In this document: positions 1 through 6,645 of the stretch, piece by piece
How the letters are laid out: each line of letters starts with the position of its first letter
Position numbering within the stretch: the first letter of the stretch is position 1
Assembly (NCBI GenBank): GCA_013696265.1
Contig: JACCYX010000511.1
Coordinates: 1-9,105, forward strand
Length of the DNA stretch: 9,105 nt
Source of the DNA: Chloroflexia bacterium
GTDB taxonomy: Bacteria; Chloroflexota; Chloroflexia; Thermomicrobiales; UBA6265
Direction: 5' to 3'
Position numbers and translations under genes: made by a program
The notes under the pieces: generated by a model
What the model was told of the DNA's origin: nothing
The model's database searches: none
The model's input: only the letters and a program-made list of their open reading frames with translations

Positions 1-2
1 AA

Positions 3-938
3 AGCCTGGCGAGGGACGTTGCCGCCGATACGGGCCACTATCCGTCACTCATCGAGAGGTGCTATTCGTCGGGGAACCTGGATGAATTGGATCGGCTCCG
101 GCGAGCCTGGGAAGAACTCGATGACCAGAGTGCTGGTTCGACGCTTTCCTGGCTCGCCCTGGTGTCGATCTTGCGGTCGACATCCGGGGCCGGCACCGCC
201 CCGTGGCAATATATCCTGCCGAACAAGACCAAGAAATCCCCCTTGGCTCCATTCCAGGCGTTTTCGTCGATGGTTGCGGCCATGCGGTTCGACATGATCC
301 GGAGCGCGACCGAAGCCAGCCCCCGGGCGCGGATGTTCGAGGGAGACGCGCGCACGCTGACCGATGTATCGACCGATTCAATCGATTTGGTCATTACTTC
401 GCCGCCTTATCCGAATAACTACGACTATGCAGACTCAACGCGTTTGGAGATGAGTTTTTTCGGTGAGGTGTCGGGTTGGGGCGATCTGTAGGAGGTCGTG
501 CGACGCCATCTCGTCAGGTCGTGCTCTCACCACATGCGGGAAAAGCACGATGACATTACGGAGTTGGTCGAGAATCCGTCGGTGGAACCGATCAAGGACG
601 AACTGAGGGACATCTGCGTTCGGATGGCGAATGAGCGCGACCATCACGGTGGCCGGAAAAACTATCACTTGATGGTGGCCGCATACTTCGCGGATATGGC
701 ACGAACCTGGGATGCGTTGCGCAGGGTCTGCAAATCGGAATCTGAAATCGTGTTCGTCATCGGGGATTCCGCCCCCTACGGTGCTTACGTTCCGGTAATG
801 GAGTGGAATATCAAGCTGGCCGAGCGTGCGGGGTTCACGGGCGCGTCGTTTGAAAAAACCCGCGATCGCAACGTCAAATGGAGAAATCGAAAGCATCGAG
901 TGCCGCTTTGTGAAGGGCGTCTCCGATTGGTTGGCTAG
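3..938 (+). pseudogene. SPPY-motif DNA methyltransferase, 5'-truncated by window edge and interrupted by an in-frame TAG
   Basis: The frame is open from the window start to a TAG at 489-491, then open again in the same frame from 492 to the TAG at 936-938. The first part holds a typical amino-methyltransferase signature: FEGDARTL, then SIDLVITSPPYPNNYDYAD (catalytic SPPY, motif IV, codons 399-410). This group of enzymes transfers a methyl group from S-adenosylmethionine to an exocyclic amino group of adenine or cytosine in DNA. The second part continues smoothly (EVVRRHLVRSC, GGRKNYHLMVAAYFADMARTW, FVIGDSAPYG, KHRVPLCEGRL), so both halves are one protein. A SAM-binding DPFxGSGT-type motif is not visible and is probably upstream of the window. 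The break sits just after GDL, where a CAG-to-TAG change is the simplest explanation (inference). GTG at 498 and ATG at 534 are in-frame internal starts, but the GGAGG at 491-495 is too close to one and too far from the other. The gene is either a recent nonsense pseudogene or is read through. Confidence 0.82.
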
Positions 939-939
939 T

Positions 940-944
940 GGAGG
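940..944 (+). promoter_or_regulatory. Ribosome binding site of the endonuclease-like gene
   Basis: GGAGG lies 9 bases before the ATG at 954 and directly after the methyltransferase stop. This strong site fixes the start of the second gene and supports one transcript for both. Confidence 0.75.
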
Positions 945-953
945 ATCGAGCAC

Positions 954-1817
954 ATGGCCAAGTCGAACGCCCACAGATGGGGTCAAATCATCGGTGACGT
1001 CTTCGAGGCGGCGACGCTTGAGATACTCCAGAGTGTTGCCGAGGAGCACCGGCTTTTCCTCGATTCCAAGGGTATTCGGAAGGCACGTCGCGGAAAACTG
1101 GTGCAGTGGCAAGACGTGTTCGGGAATTTTCATGATCTGGACTACGTGCTCGAACGTGGGGGAACCGAGGAGTCGATTGGAATTCCGGTTGCGTTCGTGG
1201 AAACCGCCTGGCGAAAGTATACGAAGCATTCAAAGGCGAAGGCGCAGGAAATAGAAGCTGCCCTCTCTCCGTTGGGTGTGACCTATCAGGATGTCCAACC
1301 ATTTCTGGGTTGCGTCCTTTCTGGGGAGTTCACCCAACCTTCGCTTGCGCAATTGCGGTCCAAGGGCATCCGTGTCATCCATTGGGACTCCGATGACGTT
1401 TTCGCCGCGTTCAGTTAGGTAGGTATTGATGCGGCTTCTGACGAACATACGGAAGAATCCGAATTTGCCCGCAAGATAGCTGCCTGGAACCAGTTGACTG
1501 GCGACGACATGATCGCCCTCAAGAAAGCCTTGATCTCGTCCGAGGATCAGCAGATCGAAGGCTTCCTGGAATCACTGAATTCGTCGATCTCGCGATGCGT
1601 TCGTACCGTGTCGGTCATTCCACTGCATGGAATCGAACAGTCCTTCGGCTTGGTTCAGGAAGCAATCGAACTCGCCCGCCTTTACGAAGGAAGCCGGGAA
1701 GCTCATATTCCACTGCACAAATTTGAGATGAGTGTGCAATACACGAATGGCGACAGCATTCGAGGCGTGTTCGCGGAGAAACTGGAAGCCGTTCGTTTCC
1801 TCGAATCCTTCCTGTAG
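954..1817 (+). pseudogene. Putative restriction endonuclease-like partner of the methyltransferase, split by an in-frame TAG
   Basis: The first segment (154 codons) ends at a TAG at 1416-1418. The same frame then stays open for 132 more codons to the TAG at 1815-1817, giving about 287 codons in all. The first segment has a candidate PD-(D/E)XK-like core: a helix with Glu18 (GDVFEAATLE), then Asp61/Asp63 (FHDLDYVLE), a turn, and a strand PVAFVETAWRKY with Glu83. The expected Lys of ExK is replaced, with Trp86/Arg87 and Lys88 nearby, so the nuclease call is an inference from fold pattern and context. The second segment (DEHTEESEFARKIAAW, SVIPLHGIEQ, VQYTNGDSIRGVFAEK) has ordinary protein composition and no plausible start of its own; its first start codon, a TTG at 1494, has no good ribosome site. 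The gene follows the methyltransferase by 15 bases on the same strand, which suggests a restriction partner. It may be a nonsense pseudogene, or the 154-residue product may be the real protein and the rest a remnant. Confidence 0.68.
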
Positions 1818-1973
1818 CCAAGTACGCGCCACGTCAGGTGGAACCTGGATTGGCACTCATCCACGGTATTTATCGATCCCTTAATGTCTTCCCTGTATCG
1901 CCGTCCCGTGGTCGCGCCTCTCCTTTAGCGTAACGGCGGATCATCGAGCGGCACGGGTCTACGTAGCAGGTAG

Positions 1974-1977
1974 GGAG
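1974..1977 (+). promoter_or_regulatory. Ribosome binding site that decides among three tandem ATG codons
   Basis: Three consecutive in-frame ATGs stand at 1978, 1981 and 1984. GGAG at 1974-1977 abuts the first, is 3 bases from the second and 6 from the third, so the third has the best spacing. The 160 bases before it (1818-1977) contain no gene, and I could not identify a convincing sigma-70 promoter or terminator in them. Confidence 0.5.
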
Positions 1978-1983
1978 ATGATG

Positions 1984-3030
1984 ATGAGCACCAACTTTCT
2001 CGAAGCGGGACGGTTGGGCCGCGCCAAGGCGGCCTACACCACCCGGCGCGCGGAGCTAGGGACGTTGACCACCCTCGTCAACGGCGCAAGCATTCCCCGG
2101 GAGGGCGATCTGGTCCTGGCCCGGGTGATGGAGGTGGGGCAACACCCGCGGGTCGAGTTGCCTGGCGGCCGCAAGGCCGAACTCTATCTCGATGATGAGG
2201 TCGTGCTCTGCTATGGAAACCGGTACGCGCCGGACCAGTTCGAGGCCGAGGTCCCGAACGATCTCGATTACTGTCACATGGTCGCCGGCGGCGGCGTCGC
2301 GGCGCGGGTGGTGTCCTGGCATTTCGACATGGAGTTCCCGACCGTGATCGAGCCGGTTGGCCTGTTGGCGGACCGGTCTGGCCGGGTCGTCAATCTTCGT
2401 GAATTCGGGCTGCCGTCCACACCGTACATCGGGCCCCGCCCCCGCACCATCGCGGTGGTCGGCACCGCCATGAACGCGGGCAAGACCACCACCGCCGCCG
2501 GGATCGTCAACGGGCTGACCCGCGCGGGCTTGAACGTCGGCGCCGCGAAGGTGACGGGCACCGGCGCGGGCAAAGATCTCTGGTTGATGCGCGACGCCGG
2601 AGCCCAAACCGTGCTCGACTTCACGGACGCGGGTTACCCGAGCACCTACAAGGTTCCGCTTCCCGAGGTCGAGCAAATCGTCTCGACCCTGACCGGGCAC
2701 CTCGCCGCCGGCGGCGCCGAGGCGATCATCCTCGAGGTGGCCGACGGCTTGTATCAATACGAGACAGCCTGTCTCCTCGCCTCGCCGAACTTCCGGGCGC
2801 AGGTTGACGGCGTGATCTTCGCCGCCGGGGATGCGATGGGCGCCACCGCCGGAGTCAACTGGCTGCAGGATCACGGGTTGCCGGTGGCTGGCGTCGGCGG
2901 CCTGCTGACCGCCTCGCCGCTGGCGATGCGCGAAGCCGTGGCGGCGGTGGATGTGCCGGTCCTGGACCTCTACGCTCTCTGCGACGCCGGTATCGTGGAC
3001 CGCCTCGGCTACCTGGCGATCGCGGCGTAA
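1984..3030 (+). CDS. P-loop NTPase of the BioD/MobB/DUF1611-like type
   Basis: The product is 348 residues when started at the third of three ATGs (350 from the first, at 1978). The N-terminal ~140 residues look like a beta-rich domain (GDLVLARVMEVG, RKAELYLDDEVV). The C-terminal ~200 residues are a P-loop domain: Walker A GTAMNAGKTT at about 160-169 with Lys167, a following helix, the loop GAAKVTGTGAGKD, and a Walker B-like strand AIILEVADGLYQYE near 247-260. In this fold group (dethiobiotin synthetase, MobB, DUF1611/DgcN) the ATP-bound P-loop drives a ligase or transferase reaction on a small metabolite. The substrate here cannot be read from sequence. No signal peptide or membrane segment is seen, so it is cytoplasmic. 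It ends 30 bases before the ABC transporter start, so the two are probably one operon, and the NTPase may make or modify what the transporter moves. I do not recognise a named gene. Confidence 0.85.
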   Translation: MSTNFLEAGRLGRAKAAYTTRRAELGTLTTLVNGASIPREGDLVLARVMEVGQHPRVELPGGRKAELYLDDEVVLCYGNRYAPDQFEAEVPNDLDYCHMVAGGGVAARVVSWHFDMEFPTVIEPVGLLADRSGRVVNLREFGLPSTPYIGPRPRTIAVVGTAMNAGKTTTAAGIVNGLTRAGLNVGAAKVTGTGAGKDLWLMRDAGAQTVLDFTDAGYPSTYKVPLPEVEQIVSTLTGHLAAGGAEAIILEVADGLYQYETACLLASPNFRAQVDGVIFAAGDAMGATAGVNWLQDHGLPVAGVGGLLTASPLAMREAVAAVDVPVLDLYALCDAGIVDRLGYLAIAA

Positions 3031-3052
3031 CGACGCGATCGCCGTCGACGAC

Positions 3053-3056
3053 GGAG
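3053..3056 (+). promoter_or_regulatory. Ribosome binding site of the ABC transporter gene
   Basis: GGAG lies 4 bases before the ATG at 3061 inside the 30-base gap after the NTPase stop. No terminator fits in this gap, which supports co-transcription. Confidence 0.55.
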
Positions 3057-3060
3057 AACC

Positions 3061-4767
3061 ATGGAACAGTTGCCTCGACTCTTCAACCGACGGCGGATGC
3101 CGATGCTGGCCATGCTCATCCTCAACGGGCTGGGCCAGGCGTCGGCGGCGATCGGCATGGCGCTGCTGGTCGAGCGCGCGTTCGACCGCCTCCTGGTCGG
3201 CGCGGCGCCCCTGGCGCCGGGGGACATCGCCTGGCTGGGGGGAGGCATGGCGGGCGCGGCGGTTCTGTCGGGGTGGCTGCGGGCCCGGGAGCGCGTGGAG
3301 AGCGAGCGGCTCGGGCAGGACTACGTCCACAACGTCCGGATGAAACTGCACCGGCAATTGGTCACGGTCTCTCCCAGGGCGCTGCAGAAGCGGAGTCACG
3401 GGGCGACCACGCTTCGCTTCGTGGGCGATCTTTCGGCGATCAGGCTGTGGGTCAGCCGGGGTATCGCCCGGCTCATTGTGGCCGGGGTCACGATCGTGGG
3501 GGTGCTCGCGGCCATGTTCATCATTGCCTGGCCGATCGCCGTCGCGCTGGCCGGGGTGATGGCGCTTTCGGGGTTGCTCACGCTCCGGCTTGGCCGAAAC
3601 GTCGAAACGGCGTCGCGGGCGAGCCGCCGCCGCCGGGCGCGGTTGTCGGCCAATGTCAACCAGCAGGTGGCGGCGATCGGGGTGATCCACGCCTTCGGCC
3701 AGGCTGACCGGGAACACGATCGCCTGCGCCGCCAGTCAAAGCGGCTGCGCACGGCCACGATCGACCGGGCGCGGGCGACGGGCAACCTGCTGGGTCTGGG
3801 GGAAGGTTCCGCCGCGATGGCGACCGCCGTGACCATCGCCGTCGGCGCGGTCGAGGTTGGCGCCGGACGCGCCAGCCCAGGCGCCGTGGTGGCCGCGATG
3901 GCGATCGTCGGGTTGTTGACGGCGCCGTTGCGCGACCTCGGGCGGGTCGAAGCCTACCGGCAGGACGCCCGCGTTGCCTTCGAGAAGGTTGGCCGGTTCC
4001 TGGTGGGCCCTGGCTCCCTGGAGGAAGCGTCTGGCGCCACGCCGCTCAGACCAGGACCGGGCCGCCTCACGTTCGACAACGTATGGCTTGACGACAGCCT
4101 GACCGGGATCACCGTTACCGCCGAGCCGGGGAGTCTGGTGGTCATCGTCGGTCCCAACGGCGCCGGAAAAACGACGTTGCTCTCCCTCGCCGTCCGACTG
4201 ATCGATCCGAGTTCAGGTTCCATCCACGTCGATGGGCAGGATCTGGCGGGGGCCACGTTGGCCTCGATCCGGGAAGCGATCGGAGTCGCGGGGCCGGACT
4301 TTCCGCTGATCCGCGGGACGATCGGACACAATCTCCGATACCGATATCCTGATGCCACCGACGAGGAGATCGATCGCGTCTGGCGCCTCTGCGAGATACC
4401 CGACGTGCTGCGAGTATTCCCTAGCGGTGAGGAAACCAGGCTGACGGACGGTGGCGGCAACCTCTCGGCCGGGCAGCGGCAGCGAATCGCCCTCGCTCGC
4501 GCCATCCTCGGCGGCCCGCGTATCCTCCTGCTCGATGAGGCGGACGCCAACCTCGATCCCGATGCCTCGACCGTCGTCGACCGTGTTCTCGCGGCCTTTC
4601 CCGGCACGATCCTGCTGGTGACGCACCGCCGCGAGCGGCTGGCCGATGCCGCCGCGATCTGGCACCTGCGCGACGGCCGGCTGGTCGAGGCCGGACCGGC
4701 TGGCGAGATTCTGCACGAAGACGGTCCGACGACCCGGATGTTCGACCTGGAACCAGCGCCCGCCTGA
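3061..4767 (+). CDS. ABC transporter half-transporter (permease fused to ATP-binding domain)
   Basis: The 568-residue protein has the length and order of type IV (exporter) ABC half-transporters, which work as dimers in the inner membrane. Hydrophobic segments appear near residues 14-36, 54-73, 134-154, 156-176, 248-268 and 273-292, giving about six helices. The ATPase part follows from about 335: Walker A GPNGAGKTT (364-372, Lys370), signature LSAGQ (468-472), Walker B ILLLDEA with catalytic Glu493, D-loop NLD (497-499), and switch His521 in LLVTHRRE. Two deviations are visible. The Q-loop reads VAGPDFPLIRGTIGHNL, with Pro412 where Gln is usual. The stretch after Walker B is LDEADANLD rather than LDEATxxLD. 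The folding core is otherwise complete, so it is probably functional. The substrate is unknown; pairing with the upstream NTPase points to a dedicated small-molecule or peptide exporter (inference). It ends facing the B3/B4 gene across a repeat-rich intergenic region. Confidence 0.95.
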   Translation: MEQLPRLFNRRRMPMLAMLILNGLGQASAAIGMALLVERAFDRLLVGAAPLAPGDIAWLGGGMAGAAVLSGWLRARERVESERLGQDYVHNVRMKLHRQLVTVSPRALQKRSHGATTLRFVGDLSAIRLWVSRGIARLIVAGVTIVGVLAAMFIIAWPIAVALAGVMALSGLLTLRLGRNVETASRASRRRRARLSANVNQQVAAIGVIHAFGQADREHDRLRRQSKRLRTATIDRARATGNLLGLGEGSAAMATAVTIAVGAVEVGAGRASPGAVVAAMAIVGLLTAPLRDLGRVEAYRQDARVAFEKVGRFLVGPGSLEEASGATPLRPGPGRLTFDNVWLDDSLTGITVTAEPGSLVVIVGPNGAGKTTLLSLAVRLIDPSSGSIHVDGQDLAGATLASIREAIGVAGPDFPLIRGTIGHNLRYRYPDATDEEIDRVWRLCEIPDVLRVFPSGEETRLTDGGGNLSAGQRQRIALARAILGGPRILLLDEADANLDPDASTVVDRVLAAFPGTILLVTHRRERLADAAAIWHLRDGRLVEAGPAGEILHEDGPTTRMFDLEPAPA

Positions 4768-4818
4768 GTCGCAGGCTCCTTCTTGTTGTGGTGCGGCCCA
4801 TATCGCCGCCGTGACCTG

Positions 4819-4984
4819 CGGGCGGACAACCCTGCACCCACGCCTGCCAGATCCGGTTCCCGACCGGGGTCCGCCCCTACGATTTCTCGCAATGTGGATC
4901 ATGCGTCTCGTACGGGCGGACCTGGATCGACCCGCGACTCGCACTTTCGCTTCCCCGACCGTGGTCGATCCTGTTGTCCGCCCG
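4819..4984. repeat. Nested inverted-repeat element with three stems (REP/MITE-like)
   Basis: The outer arms CGGGCGGACAAC (4819-4830) and GTTGTCCGCCCG (4973-4984) are exact 12-base complements. They enclose two further stems. Stem B is GGTCCGCCCCTACGA (4868-4882) with TCGTACGGGCGGACC (4908-4922), 14 of 15 pairs. Stem C is GGATCGACC (4924-4932) with GGTCGATCC (4963-4971), 9 of 9. The three stems are compatible and would form a three-way branched fold. The core GGGCGGAC occurs four times in alternating orientation. The element lies between two convergent genes, so it may act as a bidirectional terminator, or it may be a dispersed palindromic repeat. No open reading frame here looks real. Confidence 0.7.
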
Positions 4985-5030
4985 GATCTGTCGCGGCGCG
5001 GAATGCCCCGCGTTCATCCCGGATTCCGCG

Positions 5031-5723
5031 TCAGAATTCGAAGCGGGGCGAGGCTGGGCTCAGCACGGCGGTCTGTGGGGTGATGGACCAAATACCGTTC
5101 ACTTCGTCCGCGAGCGAGGCGATCAGCCGCTCGACATCCGTCGCCGCCGACGCGTGCATCGCCTCGGAGACGATCAGGACCGCTGAGGTCGCTTCCCGCA
5201 CCGCCGAATCGCCGCTCTGCCGGTTGGTCCAGCGCCGGGCGTGCGCCTGACCGGCGTCATCGGCAAAAATCACTTCATGGGGTTCGGGATGCTCGGTATC
5301 ACCCGAGAACGTTACGTACCGTTCGTCGCCTGATGCGTACCGAACCTCAAGGTTTCCGGTGATGCGCGAACGATCGAGCGCGGCCACCGGGATCGCATAC
5401 GCGAGCGAGATCGCGTTGCAGAGATCGACCAGCGGGTGGATGGGCGGCAGCGCCCCCTCCTTGCGGAAACGCCGCAGCAGCGACTCGGAGGCGCAGCGGT
5501 ACTGGGTGGGCTTGAGTCCCATTCTCGAAAAGGCTCGGCGCCAGGCCTGGATTTCGGGAAGTTCGGATTCCGGGCCAATCGCGAACCGCTTCTCCGCGAG
5601 GCGGTTGAACGCCGCGATCCGGGGACCGACCTCGAAATTTGTGTGGATGCCCTCGGCAATCAGCACGCCAGGCACAAGCTCCGGGAAGTCTCGCCAGATC
5701 TCCGGCGAATGCTGGAAGTACAT
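5031..5723 (-). CDS. B3/B4 domain-containing protein (PheRS beta editing-domain-like)
   Basis: The 230-residue product matches the stand-alone B3/B4 family by its conserved order: a core with RCASESLLRRFRKEG, then LPPIHPLVDLCNAISLAYAIPV, then a strand region GNLEVRYASGDE, then the end motif HEVIFADDAGQAHARRWTNR. In bacterial phenylalanyl-tRNA synthetase the B3/B4 module of the beta subunit hydrolyses wrongly charged tyrosyl-tRNA(Phe); stand-alone forms are common but mostly uncharacterised. No signal peptide or membrane segment is seen, so it is cytoplasmic. The ATG at 5723 has only a modest upstream GAGG. The gene starts 31 bases after the LysE-type gene stop on the same strand, so it is probably the second gene of that operon. 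Catalysis in trans on aminoacyl-tRNA or on free amino-acid derivatives is possible but not shown. Confidence 0.9.
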   Translation of the reverse strand: MYFQHSPEIWRDFPELVPGVLIAEGIHTNFEVGPRIAAFNRLAEKRFAIGPESELPEIQAWRRAFSRMGLKPTQYRCASESLLRRFRKEGALPPIHPLVDLCNAISLAYAIPVAALDRSRITGNLEVRYASGDERYVTFSGDTEHPEPHEVIFADDAGQAHARRWTNRQSGDSAVREATSAVLIVSEAMHASAATDVERLIASLADEVNGIWSITPQTAVLSPASPRFEF

Positions 5724-5754
5724 CTCATTGCCTCGCGATCCTGAACCGGTTTCC

Positions 5755-6366
5755 TTAACGCTGCGTCACCGCGAGCCGCGCGCCGAGGGCGACGAACGAT
5801 CCGGCGAACACCCGCCGCAGCCAGGTCATCACCCGCGGCCGCGACACCACCTGGTTCCGCACCGAGGCGGCAAAGACGCCGTAGGCGCCGAAGACGACGA
5901 ACGTCAGCAGCATGAACACGGCGCTCAGCTCCAGCATCCGCGGGAGGGCGCGCGGCTCATCGGCGCTCACGAACTGCGGCAGGAAGGCGAAGAAGAAAAT
6001 CGTCAGCTTCGGGTTGAGGATATTGATCAGGATGCCGGAGACGATCACTTTCGACGCCGGGCGCGGGGCGGCCCCTTCGTCCACCGCGAGCGCCCCCTTC
6101 TCCCGCCAGGTTGCCCAGGCCATGTAGAGCAGATAGACGACGCCGAGGTACTTCAACGTCTGGAATGCCAGCGCGCTGGTGTGCAGCAGGGCCGCCAGGC
6201 CCGTGATGGCCGCGACCATGTGGGGCACGATGCCGAGCGTGCAGCCAACCGCGGCGACCACGCTGGCGCGGGCGCCGCGCGCGAGACCCGCCGCCAGCGT
6301 GTAGATCACGCCGGTGCCAGGCGTGGCGACGATGATGAAGGTGGTGACCAGAAACTCGATGCTCAC
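5755..6366 (-). CDS. LysE/RhtB family amino-acid exporter
   Basis: The 203-residue membrane protein has the family's N-terminal pattern: a hydrophobic first segment, then the TPGTG variant of the PGPG motif, then GLARGARASVVAAVGCTLG. Around six hydrophobic segments follow, including NPKLTIFFFAFLPQF, a hallmark of the family. LysE/RhtB proteins export amino acids or their derivatives across the inner membrane. The GTG at 6366 is chosen as start because AGGAG stands 7 bases before it; an in-frame ATG at 6390 would add eight basic residues (MRRVRRAA) but lacks such a site. The transported amino acid cannot be told from sequence. The downstream B3/B4 gene is 31 bases away, and the pair may share a role in handling unwanted amino acids (inference). 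Confidence 0.93.
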   Translation of the reverse strand: MSIEFLVTTFIIVATPGTGVIYTLAAGLARGARASVVAAVGCTLGIVPHMVAAITGLAALLHTSALAFQTLKYLGVVYLLYMAWATWREKGALAVDEGAAPRPASKVIVSGILINILNPKLTIFFFAFLPQFVSADEPRALPRMLELSAVFMLLTFVVFGAYGVFAASVRNQVVSRPRVMTWLRRVFAGSFVALGARLAVTQR

Positions 6367-6373
6367 GGCGGCT

Positions 6374-6378
6374 CTCCT
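6374..6378 (-). promoter_or_regulatory. Ribosome binding site that selects the GTG start of the LysE-type gene
   Basis: AGGAG on the minus strand lies 7 bases upstream of GTG (6364-6366). It falls inside the reading frame if the ATG at 6390 were used, which argues for the GTG. Confidence 0.65.
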
Positions 6379-6645
6379 CACGCGGCGCATCGCCCGGCGG
6401 GACTGGCTGGGCTCCTCTCACCGTACAGCCACGCGCCGGTCTTGTCACCTTCAATTCTCAGCCGAGTTCATGGTTCGACGTCACCCCTCACATGGGTAAC
6501 GGCTGATGCATCGCGATTGGATTGGGAAATGACGTTCAGCTTGGCTCGCTAGCCCTCCCCTACAGGATTGGAACACACTGACTTCCCGTCAAATGGCATT
6601 TCTCGTCAGCAAGGAGAGGACTTCGTGTCTGCCCGCGGGGAAGCC
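6379..6645. other. Intergenic region between the HTTM gene end and the LysE-type gene
   Basis: No credible gene is present; open frames that cross this stretch are out-of-frame extensions over the neighbouring genes. It must hold the minus-strand promoter of the LysE-B3/B4 operon. A TTGACG on the minus strand near 6590-6595 is the best -35 candidate, but its -10 partner (AATCCT, 17 bases on) is poor. A short palindrome AAATGGCATTT stands at 6591-6601. I can make no firm site call. Confidence 0.35.

Noticed and set aside
498..938. The second methyltransferase half as an independent gene starting at GTG 498
   Set aside because: The GGAGG is only 2 bases before the GTG, and the half lacks the catalytic SPPY motif; continuation of the upstream frame is the better reading.
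435..1229. A 264-codon minus-strand open frame over the methyltransferase
   Set aside because: It is antisense to a coherent SPPY methyltransferase reading and carries no recognised motif.
1494..1817. A separate small gene starting at TTG 1494
   Set aside because: There is no ribosome site, and the frame is already open and protein-like from 1419 in register with the 954 gene.
2056..3717. A 553-codon open frame on the minus strand across the NTPase and ABC genes
   Set aside because: It is antisense to two clear genes, rich in Arg/His/Pro/Gln from GC-biased third positions, and shows no domain.
4768..4820. An intrinsic terminator right after the ABC gene (CGCAGG with CCTGCG, enclosing GCGGC with GCCGC)
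   Set aside because: The stems are short, the loops long and there is no U-run; the larger nested repeat just downstream is better supported.
5359..6552. A 397-codon plus-strand open frame over the B3/B4 and LysE genes
   Set aside because: It mirrors two recognised minus-strand genes and has a low-complexity His/Arg/Gly/Glu composition typical of antisense frames.
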